DNA of 64,000 nucleotides. Source: Streptomyces sp. ISL-98. GTDB lineage: Bacteria > Actinomycetota > Actinomycetes > Streptomycetales > Streptomycetaceae. Under the pieces are notes generated by a model. It was not told the origin of the DNA and did no database searches. It saw nothing but the letters and a program-made list of their open reading frames with translations. Below are positions 8,431-16,522 of the stretch, in pieces. How positions within the stretch are numbered: the first letter of the stretch is position 1; each line of letters begins with the position of its first letter. Made by a program: the position numbers and the translations under genes. The stretch spans positions 1 through 64,000 of the forward strand of contig NZ_JAGGPB010000081.1 in assembly GCF_018614055.1 (NCBI RefSeq). Direction: 5' to 3'.

Positions 8431-9579
8431 TCACAGAGACGTGCGGAACGGGCCGGTGACCTCGTAGGTGATGCCGCCGCTTATGGAGCCGGAAGTGCCG
8501 CGCTGGGAGGAGAAGTACAGCCGGTTTCCTGCGGGGTTGAACGCCGGCCCGCAGATCTCCGACGAGCTTTGGCCGGTCACCCGCAGGAATGGGGCGACGA
8601 TGTCGTCGGGGGTGATGATGCAGATCTCCATGTTGCCGCCGTCCTCGGCCACGTACAGGTCGCCGACGGTGGCTGCGATGACGTTGTCCACACCGGTCAG
8701 CGGGGCGCCGGAGACGTTGTCGTCGTACACCACGGCCAGGGTGTTGTTGGCGGCGTTGTAGGCCCAGACCCGGTTGTCGCCCTTGGTGGTGAAGTAGCAG
8801 ATGTCGGACCGGTAGTAGCAGCCCTCCCCGCCGTTGAAGAGCTTGGCGCCCGAAACCTGGTCGCGGGTGGGGGTGGGCGAGCCGTCCGGGTCGGGCACGT
8901 TCGCCCAGGACAGCACGCCGGAGACCTCCTTGAGTACCTGCAAGGTGCCCGACGACAGGTCGCCCCAGGTGGTGGGCACGAACCGGTAGAAGCATCCGTC
9001 GGACTGATCCTCGGTCAGGTAGACAACGTTGCGGACCGGGTCGGTGGCTGCGGCCTCGTGGTTGAACCGGCCCATCGCATCCCGCCGGACCGCGGCATTC
9101 ACCCCCCACGGGTCGGTCTCGTAGACGTAGCCGGTGCTGACCTCCTCGCAGGACAGCCAGGTGTTCCACGGGGTCGAGCCGCCGGCACAGTTGCGGTTGG
9201 TGCCGGACAGGATGGTGTATGCCCCGGTGATGGCGGCGCTGCTGTTGAACTTCACGGCGCTGACCCCGCCCCCGCCGCTGCCGACCTCGGCGTTGGAGAC
9301 GTAGATCCAGCCGGTTCCGTCGGCGAAGCACTCGCCGCCGTCCGGGGCCTTGTGCCAGGCGTGGTTGGTGCCGGACACGGTCTGGGTGGAGCGTGCGATC
9401 ACCCGGCTGGTGAAGTTCGCCGGGAGCATGATGCCGTTGGCATCAGCCGACTGCAGGTCTCCGTACGGGCTGGGGCCGGCCAGAGCGGGATAGGCGGCGG
9501 CCTGCCGCCACAGCGAACCGGAGAAGGCTGCCGCGCCGACGCCTACTGCGGCGGCGCGAAGAAGACTACGGCGTTCCAT
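8431..9579 (-). CDS. PhoX-like (DUF839) secreted phosphatase
   Basis: A 382-residue protein. ATG at 9579 is chosen because it has AAGGGAG before it and opens a twin-arginine-like signal (MERRSLLRAAAVGVGAA). The body has the PhoX/DUF839 layout: NTWLSCEEVSTGYVYETDP, GRFNHEAAATDPVRNVVYLT, EDQSDGCFYRFVP and a late SSEICGPAFNPAGNRLYFSS. PhoX enzymes are six-bladed propellers with an Fe-Ca cofactor that hydrolyse phosphomonoesters outside the cell. No clear PHO box was found upstream. Some DUF839 proteins are not proven phosphatases, so activity is inferred. Confidence 0.85.
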   Translation of the reverse strand: MERRSLLRAAAVGVGAAAFSGSLWRQAAAYPALAGPSPYGDLQSADANGIMLPANFTSRVIARSTQTVSGTNHAWHKAPDGGECFADGTGWIYVSNAEVGSGGGGVSAVKFNSSAAITGAYTILSGTNRNCAGGSTPWNTWLSCEEVSTGYVYETDPWGVNAAVRRDAMGRFNHEAAATDPVRNVVYLTEDQSDGCFYRFVPTTWGDLSSGTLQVLKEVSGVLSWANVPDPDGSPTPTRDQVSGAKLFNGGEGCYYRSDICYFTTKGDNRVWAYNAANNTLAVVYDDNVSGAPLTGVDNVIAATVGDLYVAEDGGNMEICIITPDDIVAPFLRVTGQSSSEICGPAFNPAGNRLYFSSQRGTSGSISGGITYEVTGPFRTSL

Positions 9580-9739
9580 AGCTGCTCCCTTGTCGATGAA
9601 GAGCGAATGGTTCGTGTTGAGCGCCGCCGACTGGTCACCAGGGACAGTAGGACCGGCCTGGTCGGCCGGTAAGGCTCCCCAAAGCGAACTGTTGCCGGCC
9701 AACCGGTGAGTAGATTTCATGCAGAAACGATCAGGCACG

Positions 9740-10048
9740 TCACAACTGAACGAGAGTGGAATTTCCTCACATCATGTGATGGACGCCTGATCGGGCTCCT
9801 CGGCCGTTCCAGTGCAGGCTGCCAACTGCCAGGTACCGTAGGTCGTTTGAGAGTTCGAAATCCGGCACGACCAAGGTCTGGCGTTTGAGCATCTTTGATC
9901 CGGCCAGGCCAGCGCCTCCGCAATCTTGGGATCGCTCAGGAGAGAGAGCCGTAGCCCTATGGCGGCCGAACCGGTCCGGTTGTCGCGCACCTCGACTGAC
10001 ATGCTCACCTGACCCCCAGCCGGCTGTTGGTTTCCCTGACTGCGTACC
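9740..10048. other. no gene recognised
   Basis: This stretch upstream of the PhoX-like gene has only short frames. The best one (minus strand near 9900-10000) begins MSVEVRDNRTGSAAIGLRLS but soon loses protein-like composition. I see no promoter or RNA I can support. Confidence 0.4.
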
Positions 10049-10285
10049 TCACGGCTGAATCTCCAGCTGCACTCTGCCTCCAGCTCGCTGAAGCCCCTCG
10101 GGCGTCAGGCAGGCCGTCGGAAGCGAGCTGGGCAAAACAGCGATGGTACGGCTGGCTTCGCTGCCCTTGGCGCGTCCCTCGATGACCGTGCCGCGCAGTG
10201 TGACGATGCTGACCCCGGCGACCCGGACTGCGGATGCGCTGGTGTAGGAGATCTCCGATTGCCTGCCGTCCCCGCTGGTAGGAGC
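10049..10285 (-). pseudogene. C-terminal fragment of an unidentified protein
   Basis: One minus-strand frame ending in TGA at 10051-10049 reads as natural protein (SAVRVAGVSIVTLRGTVIEG, then SRTIAVLPSSLPTACLTPEG), rich in short beta strands. It is interrupted by a stop just upstream and has no start or upstream domain. Family not recognised. Confidence 0.35.
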
Positions 10286-10403
10286 TGCGGGATACCTTGC
10301 CCTCTACCTTCGGCAGGACCCGGCGACCGGACCGGAAGAAACGTGGCATCGGTACGGCGTACGCCGTCCGTGTCCCGCCGCCCGGCCAGCAGCGGCCGAA
10401 GTC

Positions 10404-11138
10404 TCATCCGCGCTCGCGGAGGTACGCCTCCAGCTCGGCGGCCCCGGTCAGCATCGCCCGCCCGCGGGCGGACAGCCGGCCACGCCAGTCGCACAGTGCG
10501 GCCTCCAGCGGCTCCAGTCCGCCGGCCGCCCGCACCTGGGCGATCAGCGGGGCGATCTGCTCCAGCAAGTAGCCGCCCCGCCTGAGCTGGTGGGCCAGCC
10601 GGGCGTCCCGTACGTCGGCCTCGTCGTAGACGCGGTACCCGGTCAGCGGGTCGCGGCGCGGGCGCACCAGCCCGGCGCGCTCCCATTTGCGCAGCGTCGC
10701 GGGCCGGATTCCGAGCTCTCTTGCCATCGGCCCGATGAACGTGCCGCCCGGCCCGGTCACCGTCGCGTCGGGTTCGGACGCCGTAGTGGGCGCCAGGTCG
10801 CGGAGGGCGCTCTCCACGGCCTGGAGTGTCCGCCGGTCGTCTAGCAACTGGGCGTGGCTCTCGTCGATGAGACGGAACGCCTCATCGACCGCGCCCTGGT
10901 TCACGGCCCGCATGATCGACGTCGCCGTCCGGTGGCTGTGGCCGGGCACCAGGGCGAGGAACGCGCCCAGGGCTCGCGCGTGCAGCGCGGTATAGGTGCG
11001 GTAACCGTGGGGTGTGCGACCGGCGGCCGGAAGGATGCCGGCCTCCTCGTAGTTCCTGATGGCCTGCGTGGACAGACCGTGCCCGCGCGCCAGGTCAACC
11101 GGCCTGAGCTGTTCACCGCTTTGAAGGTTTCGTGCCAC
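10404..11138 (-). CDS. TioE-family double-MerR transcriptional regulator
   Basis: A 244-residue protein with two MerR helix-turn-helix domains: LRPVDLARGHGLSTQAIRNY-EEAG near residues 10-30 and GPMARELGIRPATLRKWERA near 135-155, each followed by its wing (GYRTYT; GYRVYDEADV). This two-domain layout is typical of TioE regulators. GTG at 11138 is chosen; an upstream TTG at 11180 would add Lys/Arg-rich leader residues unlike the family. It is divergent from the erythromycin esterase gene, 58 bases apart with this start, so the shared gap holds both promoters and probably the operator. Direct repeats GTTTCAAC and GGTTCAAC at ~11163-11180 are candidate binding sites. Confidence 0.88.
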   Translation of the reverse strand: MARNLQSGEQLRPVDLARGHGLSTQAIRNYEEAGILPAAGRTPHGYRTYTALHARALGAFLALVPGHSHRTATSIMRAVNQGAVDEAFRLIDESHAQLLDDRRTLQAVESALRDLAPTTASEPDATVTGPGGTFIGPMARELGIRPATLRKWERAGLVRPRRDPLTGYRVYDEADVRDARLAHQLRRGGYLLEQIAPLIAQVRAAGGLEPLEAALCDWRGRLSARGRAMLTGAAELEAYLRERG

Positions 11139-11196
11139 GGGCCTGACGATATCGCGGGAAAGTTTCAACCGCAGGTTCAACGATAGCGTTTAAGGC

Positions 11197-12399
11197 ATGG
11201 CTACTGACATCAAGGACACCGCCCATACCGTCGAGGCCGCCGCCGTCATGAAGCTGCTCCCGGCCCGGCCGCGGCTGCTCGCCCTGGGCGAGCCCACCCA
11301 CGGCGAGGACACTCTGCTCGACCTGCGCAACGAGCTCTTCCGGCAGCTCGTCGAGCAGGAGGGCTACCGGACGATCGCGATCGAGAGCGACTGCATGATG
11401 GGCCTGGTCGTGGACGACTACGTCACCTCGGGCACGGGCACTCTCGACGAGGTCATGGAGCGCGGATTCAGCCACGGCTGGGGCACCTCCGCGGCCAACC
11501 GCGAACTCGTGTGCTGGATACGGGCGTACAACGACAGTCGGCCCGCGTCCGAGCGGCTCCGCTTCGCCGGTATCGACGGCCCGCTGGAGATCACCGGCGC
11601 CGCGAGCCCCCGGCAGGCCCTCACCGCACTCCACGGCTACCTCACGGTCCGGGTGGACGCGGACCTGCTCCCCTGCACCGCGGAAACGCTCGACCGCCTG
11701 CTCTGCGCCGACGACCGGTGGAACAATCCCGCCGCGATGATGGACCCGTCCCAGTCCGTGGGGCAGTCGGCCGAGGCCAAGGAACTGCGGCTGCTCGCCG
11801 ACGATCTGGTGGCGCTGCTCGACGCGCAGACGCCGTACCTGATCACGGCGACCTCGCGGGACGACTGGGACCGGGCGCGACTGTACGGTCGCACCGCCCT
11901 CGGTCTGCTGCGCTACCACTACTGGATGGCCGACACCTCACCGGCCCGCATGGCCCGGCTGGTGGGCGTGCGGGACCAGATCATGGCCCACAACCTCCTC
12001 GCCGTCGCCGCTCGGGGCCCGGCACTCATCCACGCCCACAACTCCCATCTCCAGCGGGAGAAGAGCACGATGCGGATGGGCGGGATGCCGCTGGAGTGGT
12101 GGAGCGCCGGTGCGCTGGTGAGCGCCCAGCTCGGTGAGGGGTACGCCTTCGTGGCCATGGCCCTCGGCACGATCCGGCACCAGGGAGTGGACACGCCGCC
12201 GCCGGACACCGTCGAAGGACTCCTGTACGCGCTCCCGGAGGACCGCTGCGTCATCGACGCCCCGCGGCTGGCCACCGCCCTCGGCGACACCCGGCCCGCG
12301 CCCCGCGTATCCCCCTGGTTCGGCTACTCCCCGCTTGACCCGGCCCACCTGGGGGACAGCGACGGCATCGTGTTCGTCAAGGACGTCCCGCAGAGCTAG
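11197..12399 (+). CDS. erythromycin esterase-family protein
   Basis: A 400-residue cytoplasmic protein with the family signatures: GEPTHGEDTLLDLRNELFR with His35 and the following Glu, then TIAIESDCMMG with a conserved Glu. Later come HNSHLQREKSTMRMG and GYAFVAMALGT. Bona fide EreA/EreB open the macrolide lactone using His and Glu residues; many streptomycete members have unknown substrates. The divergent double-MerR gene probably controls it. No export signal. The gene is followed by integrase debris, so the pair may have arrived with a mobile element. Confidence 0.88.
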   Translation: MATDIKDTAHTVEAAAVMKLLPARPRLLALGEPTHGEDTLLDLRNELFRQLVEQEGYRTIAIESDCMMGLVVDDYVTSGTGTLDEVMERGFSHGWGTSAANRELVCWIRAYNDSRPASERLRFAGIDGPLEITGAASPRQALTALHGYLTVRVDADLLPCTAETLDRLLCADDRWNNPAAMMDPSQSVGQSAEAKELRLLADDLVALLDAQTPYLITATSRDDWDRARLYGRTALGLLRYHYWMADTSPARMARLVGVRDQIMAHNLLAVAARGPALIHAHNSHLQREKSTMRMGGMPLEWWSAGALVSAQLGEGYAFVAMALGTIRHQGVDTPPPDTVEGLLYALPEDRCVIDAPRLATALGDTRPAPRVSPWFGYSPLDPAHLGDSDGIVFVKDVPQS

Positions 12400-12480
12400 T
12401 GCCACCATCAGCAGTCCGGCCTGTCGGGGCGCCTCGGATGCGCGGGAGACGTCCCGGCCGTCAACGGCGAACACGACCGC

Positions 12481-12673
12481 TCAGCGCCTGTCGACCCCGG
12501 GTGCGGGCAGGCTGGTGACCTCCGCGATGGCCTCCGGTGACGGCTTGAAGTACCGCTTCACGTTTTCCGGCTTGCGATGCCTCGACTGGCCATGAGCATC
12601 AGCCGAGGAAGACGTCGGCGGCTGCCCGGACCGTCAGCGCCTTCCCGGTCGGGAGCTGGATGACGATGGGCAC
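12481..12673 (-). pseudogene. internally deleted tyrosine recombinase (integrase)
   Basis: AAGGAGG precedes GTG at 12673, which opens PIVIQLPTGKALTVRAAADV-FLG, the N-terminus of streptomycete tyrosine integrases. After a stop the sequence jumps, near 12595, to RHRKPENVKRYFKPSPEAIA-EVTSLPAPG, the extreme C-terminus of the same family, ending TGA at 12481. The core with its R-H-R-Y catalytic residues is absent. The two ends are therefore joined by a large internal deletion. Confidence 0.75.
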
Positions 12674-12687
12674 CGCTTCCTCCTTGC

Positions 12688-12794
12688 CACAGATAACGGG
12701 GCAACGGCTGCGCACTGGGGCAGCTTCGCGTGGCGGCCGGGGACGTCGCCGCAGGTGGCGAATCCCGGTGCCGCAGATAATCGGGCGTTATCTG
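12688..12794. repeat. AGATAAC repeats upstream of the deleted integrase
   Basis: A perfect inverted repeat CAGATAA/TTATCTG (12774-12780 and 12788-12794) brackets TCGGGCG. A third copy, CACAGATAACGGGG, overlaps the integrase leader at 12688-12701. Such sites next to an integrase start could be arm-type or core attachment sites, or an operator. Beyond them, up to 13097, I recognise no gene. Confidence 0.55.
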
Positions 12795-13097
12795 TGCAAC
12801 GACTTCAGCCGGCCCGGCGGCCGGCGCCCCGTCAGCCGCCCACCAGCGACGTCGAACGCGTAGCGCACGATCTGACACCGATGTTCCTCAACCCCCGTGT
12901 CGGCGCGGCCTGGACAAGGGGCGGACTGTTCGCCCGTTTCGATGTCACTCAATCGTCGCGTAGCCGGATCATGCGGCCGCGACCCGGCTCGTCCGGACTG
13001 ACTGCCCCGTGCCTGCCGCAGCGATCGAGGGCCGTGGGGGCCGTCGAGCGCTGCACGACCGGCCGCTTGGGTGACCTCGGTTCTCTCAGCCCGACTG

Positions 13098-13138
13098 CGG
13101 CTGGGGAACGCCCACGGAGTGTGGGCGTTCCCCAGCCG
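13098..13138 (-). terminator. perfect 18-bp hairpin terminator
   Basis: CGGCTGGGGAACGCCCAC (13098-13115) is exactly complementary to 13121-13138, with a 5-base loop. It lies ~100 bases past the stop of the second ECF41 gene and probably ends that operon. Confidence 0.85.
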
Positions 13139-13234
13139 TCGTCCTTGCCTCAGCCCCCGGGATGGCGAAGTGCCCTTGCAGGTAAAGGTGTTGAGCTGCC
13201 AGCAGGGGGTTCGAGGTGCGGTCGGCTGTTGCGG

Positions 13235-14158
13235 CTATTCCGTGGGCCGGCGTGCCTGTCGTACTTCGCGGTGGATTGCCCAGGCGTCCGCTACGGGTCC
13301 CACGTGCCCGAGCTTGTCGGGGTTGATCACCGAGCGGATCGTCTGGATCTGCCCGTCGAGTACATCGAGCACCAGGGTGTGGAGCACCTTGCCGTCCCGG
13401 TCGCGGAAGATCGCGCCCGGCTGGCCGTTGACCTCGTGCGGCTCGAACGTCACCCTGATCCGGGCCAGCAGGGGGAAGAAGGAGGCAAGCAGCCGGGCCA
13501 CGTTCTCGGCGCCGATGACGGCCCTGGCCAGCTGCGGGGCCTTGCCGCCGCCGTCGCCGACCATCGATACGTCGGCGGCGAGCAGTTCCTGCAGGCCGGC
13601 GACGTCGCCTTCGCGCAGGGCGTCGAAGAACCGCGACGCCAGCTCCTCCCGCTCTTGCCGGGCCGCTTCGAAGCGCGGCCGCCCGGCCTCCATATGCCGC
13701 CGCGCCCGCACCAGCAGCTGTCGGCACGCCGCCTCCGACCGCCCCACCGCCGCGGCGACCTCGTCGAACCCGAAGCCGAACACCTCCCGCAGCACAAACA
13801 CCGCCCGCTCCAGAGGGCTGAGCCGCTCCAGCAGCAGCAGCGCCGCCATCGACACCGAGTCGGCCAGCTCCGCCGACCGCACCGGATCCTCATAAGGGTC
13901 GGAGAGCAGCGGCTCGGGAAACCACGGGCCCACGTACTCCTCCCGCCGCACCCGTGCAGAGCGCAGCACATCGATCGAGATCCGTGTCACCGCGGCCGAC
14001 AGAAAAGCCTTGGTCGACGTGGGCCGGGTCGCCGAACCGTCAAAGCGCAGCCATGTCTCCTGCACCGCGTCCTCGGCCTCACCCACACTGCCCAGAATCC
14101 GATAGGCAATCGAAAACAGCAGCGGCCGCAGCTCCTGGAACTCCTCGACCTTGCTCAC
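13235..14158 (-). CDS. ECF41-type RNA polymerase sigma factor
   Basis: A 307-residue sigma factor. GTG at 14158 follows GGGGAGGGGAG and gives the normal start VSKVEEFQELRPLLFSIAYR; upstream in-frame codons are leader noise. Region 2 holds GSVGEAEDAVQETWLRF, region 4 LSPLERAVFVLREVFGFGFD. The linker has WFPEP, the SnoaL-like extension has DGGGK, and the end has NPDKL, all ECF41 hallmarks. It is the second gene after the carboxymuconolactone decarboxylase gene, under a perfect ECF41 promoter at 14828-14854, so it should drive its own operon. It is clearly diverged from the ECF41 factor at 861-1760. Confidence 0.94.
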   Translation of the reverse strand: MSKVEEFQELRPLLFSIAYRILGSVGEAEDAVQETWLRFDGSATRPTSTKAFLSAAVTRISIDVLRSARVRREEYVGPWFPEPLLSDPYEDPVRSAELADSVSMAALLLLERLSPLERAVFVLREVFGFGFDEVAAAVGRSEAACRQLLVRARRHMEAGRPRFEAARQEREELASRFFDALREGDVAGLQELLAADVSMVGDGGGKAPQLARAVIGAENVARLLASFFPLLARIRVTFEPHEVNGQPGAIFRDRDGKVLHTLVLDVLDGQIQTIRSVINPDKLGHVGPVADAWAIHREVRQARRPTE

Positions 14159-14313
14159 GCCAACTCCCCTCCCCTTGAAGCCCTGCCACCCGGCCGTTCT
14201 CGCCGGCGCAGGCAGCTTCTGGTGATCATCCGGATCACCGGCGGGCCAGAGTAACGCCCCCGGCCCGGGGCTCGGAGCCCGCAGCCGGACCCCGAGCCAG
14301 TTGCTGATGCCGT

Positions 14314-14787
14314 TCAGTGGAACTGCCCGGGCTCGTAGTCGCCGGCCGGCTGCTGGGTGATGATGTTCAGCCGGTTCGCCAAGTTCATGAAGGAGACCAG
14401 CAACACCAGAGCGGTGAGCTGCTCCTGGTCGTAGTGCTTGGCGGCATACGCCCACACCGCATCACTGACCCCACCGGCCGCATCCGCGACCCGGGTCCCC
14501 TCCTCCGCCAGCTCCAGCGCGGCACGCTCGGCCTCGGTGTAGACCGTGGCCTCCCGCCACGCCGCCACCAGGTTCAGCCGCACCGAGGTCTCGCCGGCAG
14601 CGGCGGCCTCCTTGGTGTGCATGTCGATGCAGACGGCGCAGCCGTTGATCTGACTCACGCGAAGCGCCACCAGCTCCTGCGTCGCGGCCGGCAGCGGCGA
14701 GTCCTTGAGCGCCTTGCCCGCCGACATCAAGTGCTTGAGGACCTTGCCGGCGGCCGGGTCGGCGAGGAAGTTCAGTCGCGCGTCCAT
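14314..14787 (-). CDS. carboxymuconolactone decarboxylase (AhpD-like) family protein
   Basis: A 157-residue all-helical protein. The AhpD-like redox motif is GCAVCIDMH, with Cys50, Cys53 and His57, so a thiol peroxidase or alkylhydroperoxidase-type activity is more likely than ring decarboxylation. The C-terminal helix (LTALVLLVSFMNLANRLNI) completes the fold. It is first in the operon with the ECF41 gene downstream (155-base gap), the classical ECF41 target arrangement. The promoter lies ~40 bases before its ATG. Expected role: a small redox enzyme induced by an as yet unknown stress through its own sigma factor. Confidence 0.92.
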   Translation of the reverse strand: MDARLNFLADPAAGKVLKHLMSAGKALKDSPLPAATQELVALRVSQINGCAVCIDMHTKEAAAAGETSVRLNLVAAWREATVYTEAERAALELAEEGTRVADAAGGVSDAVWAYAAKHYDQEQLTALVLLVSFMNLANRLNIITQQPAGDYEPGQFH

Positions 14788-14827
14788 GGTGTGCTCCTCT
14801 GTGATCGAAAGTGGCTACACCTCCTGA

Positions 14828-14854
14828 GACGAGGTAGCCCGACCCCCTGTGACA
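14828..14854 (-). promoter_or_regulatory. consensus ECF41 promoter
   Basis: On the minus strand TGTCACA (14854-14848) is followed after 16 bases by CGTC (14831-14828), an exact match to the published ECF41 promoter TGTCACA-N16-CGTC. It sits 41 bases before the decarboxylase ATG, the right distance for a standard start site. Confidence 0.88.
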
Positions 14855-14879
14855 CGGACGAATGTGACCTGCGTCTCCC

Positions 14880-15660
14880 GGCCGTCGGTGCACATCAGCC
14901 GACGAATTCGGCGACACCCGCCTCACCCTCTACCGACACCTCGACAAGACCCCGCCCCAGCAGCACGGGCCCCGGCGTGAACAGAGCAGGAAGCATTCTG
15001 AAGGAGCAGCGGCCCGAGGCCGAGAAGGATGGGGCGGCGCCCATGGGGGCGGTCTCGGCAATCAGCCAGCCACGGTTGGGCAGGAAGCGGCGAAATGCGC
15101 GGTTCGGGGTGACAAAAGTGAAGTCGACGTTACCACCGGCCGGTCGCCTTCGGCCCGCTCGCGCCGCAGCCTGGCCAGTGCGCTCACCGCAGAGTTTCAA
15201 GTCACGGTACGAACCGTTGCGCATCAGCACGCACTCGGGGTGTGCCGGAAATTACCCCCTTGCGGAGACCCCTTGCAATGGCGCTAAACCCCCTCCTCCA
15301 CAAGTTCTCCACACGGCATGCTTGGGTCCGGCATCCAAGGAGGTGCCTGGCGTCATCCGATGTGTAGCAACGTTTCCGACAATGCGCGCCCAGTTCTGCT
15401 GTGAGCCACCGCGCACTGCCGTACTGCCGTACTGCCCTCATGAACGCCGGAAAGGCGAACACCCGTAAGGGGCCGTTTCCGGCGGGCAAAATTTCGCTGT
15501 CCCTGTACCAAGGTGACGACCAACGATTCACGGGCCCGCGAAACCGCCCAACGCACCCGAGAGGCAACGCCGTTTCAGGCAGGGCGGTGGCGCCGCTGCG
15601 CTATGTCACCACCGGTCCACGCAAGCATTTCGAGCTGAGTAACGATCCCGCACGCTTTCC
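14880..15660. other. 780-base gap with only degenerate sequence
   Basis: No intact gene. Near 14890-14960 the plus strand reads DEFGDTRLTLYRHLDKTPP, resembling the last helix of a resolvase-type recombinase (LYRHL), too short to be sure. The rest has lower GC and no protein-like frame. The 3' end carries the Shine-Dalgarno (CCAGGAGG) of the first RTX gene. Confidence 0.4.
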
Positions 15661-15672
15661 AGGAGGCAAGTC

Positions 15673-16455
15673 ATGGACAAGGCGCTTCATCGCACCGTTG
15701 CGCTCCTGACAACGGTGTTCGGCTTCACGCTGTGCCTCACCGGCCCGGCGAGTGCGACCCCCGGTACCCAGCCGCCCGGATCCGCTATGGCCGGCACGCT
15801 GGTGAGCAAGAACGGCACGGCGGTCACCGTCACAGCCGCTGTGGGCCTGGGCAACACCATCTCCGTGTGGCAGGTCGGCGACACGATCCGGGTGAGGGAC
15901 ACCGGTGACACCATCGTGGCCTTCGGCGGGTGCACCGCGGTCAGCGCCACAGAGGCCGTCTGTCCGGGGGCCGGCAGCCTCACCGAGTTCGTCGTCAACG
16001 CTGGTGACCAGGCGGACAACGTCACATCCTCCCTGGCGAGTCCGGGGGTAACCCTCGTCGGTGGCGCGGGTGACGACAGCCTCCAGGGCGGCAGCGCCAA
16101 CGACACCCTGGAAGGCGACGAAGGCTCCGACTTCCTCTCCGGCGGAGGCGGCAACGACACGCTCACCGGCGCCAGCGGCGCGGACCGGATCTTCGGCGGC
16201 GCCGGCAACGACTCGATCGAGGGCCGGGCCAGCTCCGACATCATCAACGCAGGCGCCGGGAACGACGTGGTGAGCGCAGGCACCGGCCACGACCAGGTGG
16301 TGGCCGGCACCGGCAACGACTTCGTGGAAGGGGGCGTGGGACGGGACGGCATCAACGCCGTCGACGAGGTCAGCGGCAACGACTACGTCCAGGGGGGCAC
16401 GGAGGCCGACAGCTGCACGGCCGACCTGGGCGACAGTGTCACAGAGTGCCCGTGA
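15673..16455 (+). CDS. secreted RTX-repeat calcium-binding protein
   Basis: A 260-residue protein. The signal peptide (MDKALHRTVALLTTVFGFTL, cleavage after GPASA) is followed by a ~90-residue N-terminal domain with two Cys. From about residue 125 come some nine RTX nonapeptides (GGAGDDSLQ, GSANDTLEG, GGGNDTLTG, GGAGNDSIE and so on), which fold into a calcium-filled beta roll. It ends DSCTADLGDSVTECP, a Cys-pair cap. There is no protease, lipase or secretion-C domain. A closely similar gene of the same length follows 67 bases later. The role is probably structural or adhesive at the cell surface. Confidence 0.9.
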   Translation: MDKALHRTVALLTTVFGFTLCLTGPASATPGTQPPGSAMAGTLVSKNGTAVTVTAAVGLGNTISVWQVGDTIRVRDTGDTIVAFGGCTAVSATEAVCPGAGSLTEFVVNAGDQADNVTSSLASPGVTLVGGAGDDSLQGGSANDTLEGDEGSDFLSGGGGNDTLTGASGADRIFGGAGNDSIEGRASSDIINAGAGNDVVSAGTGHDQVVAGTGNDFVEGGVGRDGINAVDEVSGNDYVQGGTEADSCTADLGDSVTECP

Positions 16456-16522
16456 CCGGCGAGCGCGAACAGAGCGACAGGCCCCCAGTGCGACCGGGAC
16501 ACGACGAAGGAGACGTACAACC

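Noticed and set aside
7945..9672. 575-codon plus-strand frame over the PhoX-like gene
   Set aside because: Low-complexity Gly/Val/Arg composition opposite a gene with clear domains and signal peptide.
9580..9740. PHO box upstream of the PhoX-like gene
   Set aside because: I looked for direct GTTCACC-type repeats and found only isolated partial matches.
9845..9890. possible tRNA T-loop (GAGTTCGAAATCC)
   Set aside because: No acceptor stem or anticodon arm can be built around it.
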